Below the pieces are notes generated by a model, which had not been told where the DNA came from, searched no databases, and saw nothing but the letters and a program-made list of their open reading frames with translations. From the NCBI GenBank assembly GCA_017471085.1, contig JAFUWW010000091.1, positions 1-30,993 of the forward strand: a stretch of DNA of 30,993 nucleotides, given 5' to 3'. This DNA comes from Bacteroidales bacterium (GTDB lineage: Bacteria > Bacteroidota > Bacteroidia > Bacteroidales > UBA932). Positions 1 through 6,828 of the stretch are shown here, one piece after another; position 1 is the stretch's first letter; the number at the start of each line of letters is the position of its first letter. Made by a program: the position numbers and the translations under genes.

Positions 1-1
1 C

Positions 2-745
2 TCCAAGATGGGTCTCGCCTTCGGTCCCTACTATGTCTATTCCCGTTATGCCCATGGCAATTACCTGGCCATCACCGAAACCGGTGAAGCCATCCCGAAC
101 CTCTGGAACGGCAGCAACCAGACCTACTGGATGGGCATGAAGGAATATGAGGCCACGAACCTGGACAAGACCATGTTCTGGAAGCTCCCCTATCTGTTCG
201 AATATACGGACCCGGTAGCCCGGATCGGCTACTACCGAACCGTCTATCCGGCCTTCACCGCCGACCAGGTCCTCCTGGAGCGGGCAGAGGCGAACACCCT
301 CCTGGGCAAGTATGACGAAGCCCTGGACGACGTGAACCTGTGGATCCGGAACATTGCCAGCGCCGACGAGACGCACCTCCCGCGTACCCTGGACCTGGAC
401 CGCGTCAATTCCTGGTTCAACAGCACTCCCTACCATGTCTGGGACACCTCCAGCGTGAAGAAGCATCTGAACCCGAAATTCGTCCATGTCGAAGAAGGTT
501 CCACCAAGGAGAACATGCTCCACTGCGTCCTCGCCCTCAAACGGGTGGAAACCCTGGGCCAGGGCCTCCGCTGGTTTGACGTCAAGCGCTACGGCATCCA
601 GCTCGACCGCCGCATCATCAATGCGGAAGGCCGTCCCTACCGCAATACGGGCACCTTGGAGCCCTTCGACAAGCGCACCGCCGTCCAGATTCCCAAGAAG
701 GTCCGCGACGCCGGCATCACCCCCAATCCGCGTGACAACCAGTAA
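2..745 (+). CDS. SusD/RagB-family outer-membrane lipoprotein, C-terminal part (5' end outside window)
   Basis: The open frame runs in from the left edge, so the signal peptide and N-terminal part are missing and the first ATG at 8 is probably internal. About 246 residues are visible. The C-terminal half has typical SusD features: a tetratricopeptide-like helix with LLERAEANTLLGKYDEAL, then the late block RVETLGQGLRWFDVKRYGI that resembles the conserved end of SusD proteins. SusD proteins are surface lipoproteins that bind glycan or peptide ligands over a SusC TonB-dependent channel, so a susC gene is expected just upstream of the window. The next gene begins 3-12 bases after the stop, which indicates an operon. 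Family assignment is firm; the ligand is unknown. Confidence 0.9.
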   Translation, partial: SKMGLAFGPYYVYSRYAHGNYLAITETGEAIPNLWNGSNQTYWMGMKEYEATNLDKTMFWKLPYLFEYTDPVARIGYYRTVYPAFTADQVLLERAEANTLLGKYDEALDDVNLWIRNIASADETHLPRTLDLDRVNSWFNSTPYHVWDTSSVKKHLNPKFVHVEEGSTKENMLHCVLALKRVETLGQGLRWFDVKRYGIQLDRRIINAEGRPYRNTGTLEPFDKRTAVQIPKKVRDAGITPNPRDNQ

Positions 746-757
746 AGCATGAGCCTT

Positions 758-1651
758 ATGAAAAAATACATCCTTCATATCGCCGTCATCCTCGCCGTCC
801 TTGCCGCCGCCCCCGCCTGCGTGAAGGACACCCTGAGCGAGACCAGCGTCATCCGGGTCTCCGAGACCAAGCAGAACGACTTCGACAAGTGGCTGGAAGC
901 CAACTTCCTGCTGCCGTACAACATCGATTTCAAGTACCGCTTCGAGATGAACGAGTCCGACATGAACTATTTCACCATCCCGGCCGACTACGAGTATTCC
1001 ATCGTGATGGCCCATCTGGTGAAGTACCTCTGCGTCGAAACCTATGACGAAGTCGCCGGCATCGCCTTCACCCGCCGGTATTTCCCGAAGATGTTCTTCC
1101 TTACGGGAGAATGGGAGTACCGCAACAACGGCACCATCATCCTCGGGACCGCAGAGGGCGGTAAGAAAATCTTCCTCGCGGGCGTGAACCTGCTTCCGCA
1201 GTACATGCACACCGCAGAAGACCTGAACCACTACTACATCAAGACCATCCACCACGAATTCACCCACATCCTGAACCAGAACGTGGACTTCCCCGTGGAC
1301 TTCTCGATGATCACCGGAACAGGTTATGTCGCCGACAGTTGGAGCGACGCCCCCTATAACCGGGAGTTCCTCCAGAACGGCTTCATCACTGACTACGCCC
1401 AGCATTCAGACACGGAAGACTTCGCGGAAATGCTGTCCGAATACGTCACACATGACCAGGCCTGGTGGGACGAGCAGATCCTCAAGGCCGGTGAAAAAGG
1501 CAATCTTATCGACGCCAAGCTGGACATCGTAAGAAACTATATGCAGGATTCCTTCAACATCGACATCGATATTCTCCGTGCCACGGTGCTCCGCCGCCAG
1601 GAAGACGTCTTTGCCGGCCGGGTGGACCTGCACAGCATTGAAATCAAATAA
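758..1651 (+). CDS. Substrate-import-associated zinc metallohydrolase lipoprotein (HExxH)
   Basis: The protein has 297 residues. I chose ATG 758 (MKKYILHIAV) over ATG 749 because it gives a clean signal peptide ending in the lipobox APAC with Cys21. The motif HEFTH at about residues 166-170, in the context TIHHEFTHILNQ, is a zinc-binding HExxH. A downstream acidic stretch (TEDFAEMLSEY) could supply a further ligand. This matches the family of HExxH lipoproteins that travel with SusC/SusD pairs in Bacteroidetes. They probably sit on the outer membrane and cleave a peptide or amide bond linked to substrate import. The gene lies between susD and a DUF4302 gene with short gaps, so it is probably cotranscribed. 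The actual substrate is not known. Confidence 0.85.
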   Translation: MKKYILHIAVILAVLAAAPACVKDTLSETSVIRVSETKQNDFDKWLEANFLLPYNIDFKYRFEMNESDMNYFTIPADYEYSIVMAHLVKYLCVETYDEVAGIAFTRRYFPKMFFLTGEWEYRNNGTIILGTAEGGKKIFLAGVNLLPQYMHTAEDLNHYYIKTIHHEFTHILNQNVDFPVDFSMITGTGYVADSWSDAPYNREFLQNGFITDYAQHSDTEDFAEMLSEYVTHDQAWWDEQILKAGEKGNLIDAKLDIVRNYMQDSFNIDIDILRATVLRRQEDVFAGRVDLHSIEIK

Positions 1652-1668
1652 AAAAGGAGGGCAAGCAT

Positions 1669-3078
1669 ATGAAAATCAAAAGAATTCTCGCGTCCTGCCT
1701 CGTCGGACTCGTCGCCCTCGGCGCCCAGTCCTGCCTGAAAAGCTATGTCGACTATTTCGGCGAATCGGCTGCCGAACGTCTGACCGGCTATCTCTCCGAC
1801 CTGGACGACTTGCTCAGCGGAGAGCAGTACGGCTGGCGGATGGAGTATTTCGTCGGTAATGAAGACGGCGACTTCGGCGGCATCAATATCGCCCTCCGCT
1901 TCAACTCCGAAAAGGGCGAGGTGACCGCCATGAGCGAAGAGGACAAGACGGCCTCCTACACCAGCCTGTATGTCCTGACCAGCGACAGCGGCCCCGTGCT
2001 GTCCTTCGACACCTATAACCCCGTCCTGCACAAGTACGGAACCGCCAGCGCCGACTATTACGAAGGCCGGGGCGGCGACTACCAGTTCTTCATCATCGGT
2101 TATGACAAGGAACAGAAAGTCGTCCACCTGAAGGGCAAGCGCAACGGGAAGTTCTGCGACCTCTATCCGATCAACGAGCCTCTTGAACAGTTCAACGAGA
2201 AGATGTACAACATCAACCGGAACTTCTACGTGGGCTCCTTCGAAGGCGAGATCGACGGGCAGAAGGTGACGGGCGACATCGATGTCCGCAACCACCAGTT
2301 CACTGCCTACGAGATGGAGGCCTTCGGAACAGACAAGGACGGAAATCCCCAGTACGACATCGCCAATACGATTACGGTGCCTTACATCCTCACCGAGAAA
2401 GGCCTCTCCTTTTATGAGCCGCTGGAAGTGTTCGGAAAGCGCATCGAATCGATGGACTTCAACTTCGACCTCGCCCAGTCCGACACCACATTCCGTGCCC
2501 CGGACGCCGGCGTGACCTTCAAAGGAAGGATTCCTTCCGACTGGCTCCCGTACGAGTTCTTCGAGGGAACCTATTCCCTCACCTACGGTTCTTTCGGCAG
2601 CACATCCACCATCAGCAACATCGTGCTGGTTCCTGAGGAAAAAGGCGTTTCCTACCGTGTCAAGAACCTGGGCAAGCAGTTCGACCTCCTGATGGAATAC
2701 AACATCCGGACAGGCCGCCTGGAACTCCGCTACCAGGCAGTCCTGCAGCCGGATTCGGACGAAGTCATCCTTGAAGACGACCACCTTATCGTGGTTCTGC
2801 TTCCCTGGGCCCTGGGCCCGGATTCCGGCGGCCTGTGGATGAACCCCGACCTCGGCATGATGACCGTCTGGAACGGAAACGAGACGAATCCTTCCTTCGA
2901 TTGGAAGGAAAACGGCGGATCCCGCAAGTTCGAGACTACCTCCTTCCTCCTCTATTACTATGATACCGACGAAACGGCCGACAGTCCGTACTACGACGGC
3001 GCCGAAAAGTACTCCTTCGCCGGTAACGGCGGCTCATACCAGCTGCCGTACCTAAAGACCTTCCGCAAAACCAAATAA
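1669..3078 (+). CDS. DUF4302-family lipoprotein
   Basis: The protein has 469 residues, with a signal peptide and a lipobox ending at Cys22 (GAQSC). A strong ribosome binding site (AAAGGAGGG) precedes ATG 1669. The sequence after the lipid anchor (YGWRMEYFVGNEDGDFGGINIALRF, continuing to a LSFDTYNPVLHKY block) is typical of DUF4302, a Bacteroidetes family of surface lipoproteins found beside SusCD pairs and HExxH lipoproteins. No catalytic motif is visible. The likely role is an accessory substrate-binding lipoprotein. It begins 17 bp after the metallohydrolase stop and ends 9 bp before the next gene, consistent with one transcript. Recognition of the family is from memory of its pattern. Confidence 0.78.
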   Translation: MKIKRILASCLVGLVALGAQSCLKSYVDYFGESAAERLTGYLSDLDDLLSGEQYGWRMEYFVGNEDGDFGGINIALRFNSEKGEVTAMSEEDKTASYTSLYVLTSDSGPVLSFDTYNPVLHKYGTASADYYEGRGGDYQFFIIGYDKEQKVVHLKGKRNGKFCDLYPINEPLEQFNEKMYNINRNFYVGSFEGEIDGQKVTGDIDVRNHQFTAYEMEAFGTDKDGNPQYDIANTITVPYILTEKGLSFYEPLEVFGKRIESMDFNFDLAQSDTTFRAPDAGVTFKGRIPSDWLPYEFFEGTYSLTYGSFGSTSTISNIVLVPEEKGVSYRVKNLGKQFDLLMEYNIRTGRLELRYQAVLQPDSDEVILEDDHLIVVLLPWALGPDSGGLWMNPDLGMMTVWNGNETNPSFDWKENGGSRKFETTSFLLYYYDTDETADSPYYDGAEKYSFAGNGGSYQLPYLKTFRKTK

Positions 3079-3087
3079 CGAAGCGCC

Positions 3088-4185
3088 ATGAAGAGAAACA
3101 CTGCCATCTTAGCACTTGTCGCGGCCGCGGTCGCCCTTGTTTCCTGCCAGGAAGACAAAGCGTTCGAGCTGAACGTGCCGCCCACCGTAGACGTCACCTC
3201 CGGCGCCAACATCACTTTCAAGGCCATTGGCGGATCCGGAGCCATCGAAGTAGCCCCCCAGGAAGGTCAGCTCCAGGCGACGACTGCCCAGAGCAGCTGG
3301 TGCCACCTGAGCGTTTCAGGAAACCGGATCGAGGTTTCCGTGGACCCTTACGACGGATTGGAGAGCCGCTTCGCCATTATCGACATGAAAGCCGGCAACG
3401 CCACCGGACAGACCATTGTCCAGCAGTTCGGCGTCATCGTCAAGAGCTATTCCTGGAAGGACTTCACTGTCAAGAACGCTCCCCAGAGCGTCGAATTCAC
3501 CTATGATGCCAACGACTCCGTCGTCGAGGCTACCAGCGACCAGGACTGGGTTACCTTCGAGGCTACACCTGAAGTCTTTACGGTACATGTTGCCCAGAAT
3601 CCTGGTACGGACTACCGCGAAGCACTGGTCCACTGGACCATCGGTGAAGTGTCCGGCGATTTCACCGTGGGGCAGTTCGACCTGGCAGATGCCGGATTGC
3701 TTGGAGAGTGGACCTGGCACGGAAAGCAGCAGCCCAATAACCGCGATTTCCCGATGCAGGCCACCCTGGCGGAGACCGGCGACGGCGTCTATGCGCTCAC
3801 CCTTGCCTACGATGCTTCCACGATTGCCATCGACATGACCGTAAACGATATCGTCCTGCAGGCGAACAAGCTGATGCTGCCTCTCGGCAACTACGTAGGG
3901 ACCTATACGATGAAACGTACCAACACTGTCTACGACGCCTACCCGATCGTCGCCGCAGGAACCGGCCGTCTCTTCTATGACGGAGCCATCACCAGCGGCG
4001 CCTTCCCGTTCGTCCTGCAAAAGGATGAGAACGGCATCTGGCAGGCTACCAGCGACATGTCGGCCTACCCTGACATGTTCTTCCGCTTCGAAATGTGGAG
4101 CCAACCCGACGAAGAAGAAGAGCCGCACGAGGACATCTCCTCCTCCGGCCTCATCCTGGCCGAGTCTTATATGGTCAAGGAGTAA
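3088..4185 (+). CDS. BACON-type repeat lipoprotein
   Basis: The protein has 365 residues with a lipobox LVSC (Cys20). Two consecutive beta-rich segments follow, at about residues 40-115 and 120-200. Each has the BACON pattern: an aromatic 'W' strand (SSWCHLSVSGNRIEVSVDPY; SDQDWVTFEATPEVFTVHV) followed by an Arg-rich turn and a terminal strand (TIVQQFGV; FTVGQFDL). BACON domains usually bind carbohydrate or mucin, or act as spacers in Bacteroidetes surface proteins. The C-terminal 160 residues are a separate beta-rich domain I do not recognise, ending in an acidic tail (DEEEEPHED). It is the last gene of this locus, since a strong terminator starts 9 bp after its stop. Confidence 0.7.
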   Translation: MKRNTAILALVAAAVALVSCQEDKAFELNVPPTVDVTSGANITFKAIGGSGAIEVAPQEGQLQATTAQSSWCHLSVSGNRIEVSVDPYDGLESRFAIIDMKAGNATGQTIVQQFGVIVKSYSWKDFTVKNAPQSVEFTYDANDSVVEATSDQDWVTFEATPEVFTVHVAQNPGTDYREALVHWTIGEVSGDFTVGQFDLADAGLLGEWTWHGKQQPNNRDFPMQATLAETGDGVYALTLAYDASTIAIDMTVNDIVLQANKLMLPLGNYVGTYTMKRTNTVYDAYPIVAAGTGRLFYDGAITSGAFPFVLQKDENGIWQATSDMSAYPDMFFRFEMWSQPDEEEEPHEDISSSGLILAESYMVKE

Positions 4186-4193
4186 TAACTTGG

Positions 4194-4241
4194 AAAATCC
4201 CACAAATTCTTCCCGGACTTGTGGGATTTTCTATTTTTTTT
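4194..4241 (+). terminator. Strong intrinsic terminator closing the left SusCD locus
   Basis: A perfect 12-bp inverted repeat pairs 4194-4205 with 4219-4230 around a 13-base loop, followed by CTATTTTTTTT. It lies 9 bases after the stop codon of the BACON lipoprotein and just before the tRNA promoter. Confidence 0.9.
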
Positions 4242-4243
4242 AC

Positions 4244-4251
4244 TACCTTTG
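4244..4251 (+). promoter_or_regulatory. Putative -7 element of the tRNA-Ser promoter
   Basis: TACCTTTG fits the Bacteroidetes -7 consensus TAnnTTTG and lies about 37 bases before the tRNA. A clear -33 TTTG is not seen, although TTG occurs at 4219-4221 within the terminator stem. Confidence 0.5.
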
Positions 4252-4287
4252 CAGTCCGGTTTGACCGAAAGGCCCCGGATACGTATT

Positions 4288-4375
4288 GGAGAGATGCTCG
4301 AGTGGCTGAAGAGGCACGCCTGGAAAGCGTGTGTACCCCAAAAGGGTATCGCGAGTTCGAATCTCGCTCTCTCCG
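4288..4375 (+). tRNA. tRNA-Ser (anticodon GGA)
   Basis: A full class II cloverleaf can be drawn. The acceptor stem pairs GGAGAGA (4288-4294) with TCTCTCC (4368-4374), with discriminator G at 4375. The anticodon stem pairs CACGC with GCGTG around the loop CTGGAAA, with anticodon GGA at 4322-4324. A long variable arm (GTACCCCAAAAGGGTAT) marks a serine-type tRNA. The T arm is GCGAG-TTCGAAT-CTCGC. CCA is not fully encoded (GCA follows the acceptor stem). The 3' end is the apparent integration target of the element to its right. Confidence 0.96.
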
Positions 4376-4377
4376 CA
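4362..4377 (+). repeat. attL core: 16-bp direct repeat at the tRNA-Ser 3' end
   Basis: TCTCGCTCTCTCCGCA is the 3' T-arm and acceptor strand of tRNA-Ser. An identical copy closes the window at 30978-30993; the bases immediately before the two copies differ. Confidence 0.8.
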
Positions 4378-4379
4378 AG

Positions 4380-4419
4380 AATCGGCCCTGCAGATGCCTG
4401 CAAGGCCGATTTCTTTTTT
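4380..4419 (+). terminator. Intrinsic terminator downstream of tRNA-Ser
   Basis: AATCGGCC (4380-4387) pairs with GGCCGATT (4404-4411), followed by a T-rich tract TCTTTTTT. It lies on the element side of the att core, so the element brings its own terminator for the tRNA. Confidence 0.85.
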
Positions 4420-4439
4420 GTTACCCCAATGTTACCCCA
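4420..4439 (+). repeat. Paired GTTACCCCA direct repeats, left end (possible integrase arm sites)
   Basis: GTTACCCCA occurs at 4420-4428 and 4431-4439, one helical turn (11 bp) apart and 43 bases inside the att core. The same pair occurs at 9105-9124 and 30863-30882 in the same orientation, and I found it nowhere else in the window. Confidence 0.7.
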
Positions 4440-4448
4440 TTTTGGGGG

Positions 4449-4901
4449 CTATTTTTGGGGATATGAAGTCAGGTGACTGCTGGAGTTGTCATGTGTTATC
4501 TTCGACACACAGTCTATGATTTTGTCTTGCCTCCGGATGATCTCTTCCGCGAGGGTGGCCACCTGGTTCAGGAAATACGCCGCAGCTTTTCCCTTTATCA
4601 GCGGCTCCCCGTTCTTTCGCTTCACGTTCAACGAGCTATGCAGTGCACGGACCGCCTGGTTCAAGTTCACACCAATGCGCTCGATCTGCGCACTCAGATT
4701 GTTGATCTGATTCCGTATTGTCCGGTCCGTTACGATCACCTTTTCTACGGTAATCTTTTGCTTCAGTATCATGTGCCGAAAATACTTTGACATCGAGAGA
4801 TAATCCGCATTCACCATGTCACGGCGGATCTGGATTTCCTCTTTTTCCGTCACTCGGAAATGATGCCAGATGCATCTTGGTTCTTTCTTAAATGTACCCA
4901 T
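4449..4901 (-). CDS. MobC-like plasmid mobilization (relaxosome accessory) protein
   Basis: The protein has 150 residues. The N-terminal part (FRVTEKEEIQIRRDM, then LSMSKYFRHMILKQKI) resembles a ribbon-helix-helix DNA-binding domain. A helical region follows with NLSAQIERIGVNLNQAVRAL, the pattern typical of MobC-type proteins that bind oriT beside a relaxase. In most mobilizable elements of this group a relaxase gene follows directly. Here the downstream side ends 10 bases before the arm-type repeat and 72 bases from the att core, leaving no room for one. A nested inverted repeat that could be an oriT lies just upstream (4960-4996). The gene is either a trans-acting helper for another element's relaxase or the remnant of a lost mobilization operon. 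Confidence 0.7.
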   Translation of the reverse strand: MGTFKKEPRCIWHHFRVTEKEEIQIRRDMVNADYLSMSKYFRHMILKQKITVEKVIVTDRTIRNQINNLSAQIERIGVNLNQAVRALHSSLNVKRKNGEPLIKGKAAAYFLNQVATLAEEIIRRQDKIIDCVSKITHDNSSSHLTSYPQK

Positions 4902-4959
4902 ATCTATATCTTTTTTCTAACGGATGCGACTCCGGAGCGAATCCACTCCCGGAGGGGTT

Positions 4960-4996
4960 GTCGTTAGGGGCACGAAGTTTTTCGTGACACAACGAC
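4960..4996. other. Nested inverted repeat, candidate oriT or protein-binding cruciform
   Basis: An inner hairpin pairs CACGAA (4971-4976) with TTCGTG (4981-4986) around GTTT. An outer pair, GTCGTT (4960-4965) and AACGAC (4991-4996), flanks it with short unpaired bulges. It lies 58 bases upstream of the mobC-like start. That position and structure suit an origin of transfer, but no known nic sequence was recognised. Confidence 0.45.
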
Positions 4997-5065
4997 CCAT
5001 CTGGCCCTCCGGAAAACAAGACCGCCCCTACCCCGGGGCTATGGGCTTTCAAATCTCACATTTAT

Positions 5066-5143
5066 CCTCCTGAGGCAACCGTCCTAAACAGGCAGTGTAC
5101 CTCCGGAGGCACAGTACCTCCAGAGGCTCACATCCTCATGAGG
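5066..5143. repeat. Five pseudo-palindromes on an exact 17-bp period (iteron-like array)
   Basis: The units are CCTCCTGAGG (5066), CCTAAACAGG (5083), CCTCCGGAGG (5100), CCTCCAGAGG (5117) and CCTCATGAGG (5134). Each start is exactly 17 bases from the previous one. Units 1, 3, 4 and 5 fit CCTCnnGAGG; unit 2 keeps only the outer CCT and AGG. An A+T-rich tract follows at 5144-5200. Likely roles are a replication-origin iteron array for the adjacent helicase-loader and winged-helix genes, or operators for a dimeric repressor. Confidence 0.8.
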
Positions 5144-5197
5144 ATATTAACCATTATAACCTAATAGTCCTCATAACCCTCATAACCCTTGTAGCCT

Positions 5198-5222
5198 AAT
5201 AACCCTCGAGGGTTATTTTTTT
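5198..5222 (+). terminator. 20-bp perfect palindrome with T tract on the + strand
   Basis: AACCCTCGAGGGTT (5201-5214), extended by three bases each side, is a perfect palindrome followed by seven T on the + strand. It would stop + strand transcription entering the dnaC-like gene. The stop codon of the - strand gene (5213-5215) lies inside the stem, so it may also form the 3' end of that mRNA, although the - strand lacks a long U tract. Confidence 0.7.
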
Positions 5223-5911
5223 GTCTGCCGCCTGTAACTCGTCGCCATGAAACATAAGGGAAGCATCATCTCCGCCATCCGGTCATACATCCTCTCTCCA
5301 TACCGGTCACGAAGTCCGCTTCTGTCCAAGTTCGAGGTAATCACCGTAACCAGCTGGCGATCGTACCGGGCATAGATGATGTCCTGGATCGGATAGCGTT
5401 CCACCCCGTAGATCAGGCAGCGGGAGGGTTCGATTCCAAGGTCGTCAAGGAACAAGTACCTGGCTCTCCGCATTTCTTCATAATGGTTCGCCCTATCGTT
5501 CTGGTATTGGCAGTATTCGTCAAAGAGTGTCGTCGCCGTCGTCAGTACTGCCAGATCAGAACCCGATCCGGAGGCCCGGATAAGAGAGCAGACGGCCTTC
5601 ATCAGCGTCGTCTTCCCCGATCCGACAGTCCCATACAGGAAGAGGCCACGGATCGGGTCCTCCGTGCAGAGCCAACGGGAGACCTTTTCGATTTTCTCCT
5701 CTATTTCCGTATCGGAGATGTCCGAATATCGGACCCCTCTCCGTGTCACTTCATACCTGTATGCCTCTTTCAAGGCTTCCTTGATTTCCGATTCGGACAA
5801 TGACGACACCCTGTCGGGCAGTTTCCTGATTTCCGGACGGTTACCAAGAGTCACCGCCATCGAATTGCGCTGGATCAGGGATGTCAATTGGACCAGTATT
5901 TCGTTTTTCAT
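5213..5911 (-). CDS. DnaC/IstB-like AAA+ ATPase (putative helicase loader)
   Basis: The protein has 232 residues. It shows Walker A GTVGSGKT (residues 94-101), Walker B LFLDDLGIE (153-161), a sensor I-like TSNL (192-195) and the downstream YGERMYDRM block usual in DnaC-like loaders. Such proteins load the replicative helicase at an origin. The N-terminal 80 residues are helical and would bind an initiator or helicase. ATG 5911 overlaps the upstream winged-helix gene by 71 bases; an internal ATG at 5860 would reduce the overlap to 20, so the start is uncertain. The gene is the last of a DUF3853, winged-helix and ATPase operon and faces the 17-bp array just beyond its stop. Confidence 0.82.
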   Translation of the reverse strand: MKNEILVQLTSLIQRNSMAVTLGNRPEIRKLPDRVSSLSESEIKEALKEAYRYEVTRRGVRYSDISDTEIEEKIEKVSRWLCTEDPIRGLFLYGTVGSGKTTLMKAVCSLIRASGSGSDLAVLTTATTLFDEYCQYQNDRANHYEEMRRARYLFLDDLGIEPSRCLIYGVERYPIQDIIYARYDRQLVTVITSNLDRSGLRDRYGERMYDRMAEMMLPLCFMATSYRRQTKK

Positions 5912-6353
5912 CTTTATTATATCCTATATTTATATCTATTTCTTTTTTATTATGTGTGCCGGAAATCGGACGGGTGGGGGGCTTCGTTTCGGACGGGTCC
6001 CCGGCCGAACTCCGGACCGGTGGGGTGCCCTTCTTCAGCCTGCTTCCGTTCCATTCAGATTCGGGGAATCCGTCCGGAAGGATGACAGTATACCGGGACG
6101 GCTTTCCCTTGGATGATGTGCTGTTGTCGATGAGACCTCTTGCCAGAAGGGTTCGGATAGACTTTCCCACGGTTGACCGGGAAAGGCCCATCACCTCCCG
6201 GATCCATCGATAGGATATCGGAACGGGTTCCCGCCGTCTCTTCCACAGTCCGAAGATGACGGCGAACACCAGCATCTCCGAACCATGAAGACGTAGTTTT
6301 TCGGAAAAGAAAGGATAGACCGTGGCATAGGGCTTCAGTCTCCGGTCAGCCAT
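5841..6353 (-). CDS. Winged-helix DNA-binding protein (possible replication initiator or DnaD-like)
   Basis: The protein has 170 residues. I chose ATG 6353 (MADRRLKPYATVYPFFSEKL), which overlaps the stop of the DUF3853 gene by 8 bases; the reading frame continues further upstream but only inside that gene. Residues 20-95 form a winged helix: helices around SEMLVFAVIFGLWKRR and ISYRWIREVMGLSRSTVGKSIRTLLARGLI, then a wing (NSTSSKGKPSRYTVIL). The C-terminal 70 residues are polar and Pro-rich. This arrangement is common for plasmid and phage replication proteins next to DnaC-like loaders, though a transcriptional regulator is not excluded. Confidence 0.68.
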   Translation of the reverse strand: MADRRLKPYATVYPFFSEKLRLHGSEMLVFAVIFGLWKRRREPVPISYRWIREVMGLSRSTVGKSIRTLLARGLIDNSTSSKGKPSRYTVILPDGFPESEWNGSRLKKGTPPVRSSAGDPSETKPPTRPISGTHNKKEIDINIGYNKDEKRNTGPIDIPDPAQFDGGDSW

Positions 6354-6693
6354 TGTCCCTGTCCTCCAGGTTGGCCAGACGTTTGTTTCGCTGGTGCGTG
6401 TCGGCAAGGATGCGCGCCCTTTCCACGTCGAAGACGAATCTCTTTCCAATCCGGGAGATGATTGCCTCGTCCAGTATCCGCTCCCGCATAAGCGTATAGA
6501 TCATGCTCTCGCTGCAACCGAGTTTCTGGGCCAGGGCGTGAACCCCGACAGCCTTCTCGTTTCCGGAGGATACTCCCGGGGAAATACCTTCCTTCGGGAG
6601 AGAGGCAAGGGCGAATTGCGTGAGAGTCAGGAACTGCTCGCCGGTCATCTGCCAGAGCGGCGCTTGCAGTAAAGGCTTGATGTTGTTTTCCAT
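6346..6693 (-). CDS. DUF3853-family helix-turn-helix protein (excisionase-like)
   Basis: The protein has 115 residues. The N-terminal signature APLWQMTGEQFLTL is characteristic of DUF3853, a small Bacteroidetes family on integrative elements. Residues 50-95 (VHALAQKLGCSESMIYTLMRERILDEAIISRIGKRFVF) form a MerR/Xis-like helix-turn-helix. Such proteins may act as excisionase or as a regulator of the following genes. It is the first gene of the three-gene operon; a promoter with an overlapping inverted repeat lies upstream (6747-6777). Confidence 0.78.
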   Translation of the reverse strand: MENNIKPLLQAPLWQMTGEQFLTLTQFALASLPKEGISPGVSSGNEKAVGVHALAQKLGCSESMIYTLMRERILDEAIISRIGKRFVFDVERARILADTHQRNKRLANLEDRDNG

Positions 6694-6746
6694 AATGAAT
6701 CCTGTTTTCAGATGTTGTTATTCAATAAGGAGCCGGTTCCAAAAAC

Positions 6747-6777
6747 GGCCAGGTGTTACCACCCGGCCGCAAAACTA
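6747..6777 (-). promoter_or_regulatory. Promoter of the DUF3853 operon with overlapping inverted repeat
   Basis: On the - strand TAGTTTTG (complement of 6770-6777) fits the Bacteroidetes -7 element. Immediately downstream, at the expected start of transcription, GGCCAGGTG (6747-6755) and CACCCGGCC (6760-6768) form an inverted repeat with one mismatch around TTAC. This is a plausible operator. A clear -33 element was not found. Confidence 0.5.
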
Positions 6778-6828
6778 CACTGGCATCCCCGATGCGAAGG
6801 ATTATTTCTCTCTTTCACCCATTATTCC

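Larger units (their letters stand above)
4902..5212. other. Non-coding regulatory or origin region between mobC-like and dnaC-like genes
   Basis: This 311-bp gap has no plausible gene. It holds a nested inverted repeat (4960-4996), a 17-bp-periodic pseudo-palindrome array (5066-5143), an A+T-rich stretch with repeats of CCTCATAAC (5169 and 5179) and a 20-bp perfect palindrome (5198-5217). Confidence 0.75.

Noticed and set aside
4409..4466. Small + strand frames spanning tRNA-Ser and the terminator
   Set aside because: They cross a tRNA gene, a terminator and the attachment site, and have no protein-like features.
5066..5143. CRISPR array
   Set aside because: The 17-bp period and 10-bp palindromes are far too short for repeats and spacers, and no cas genes are present.
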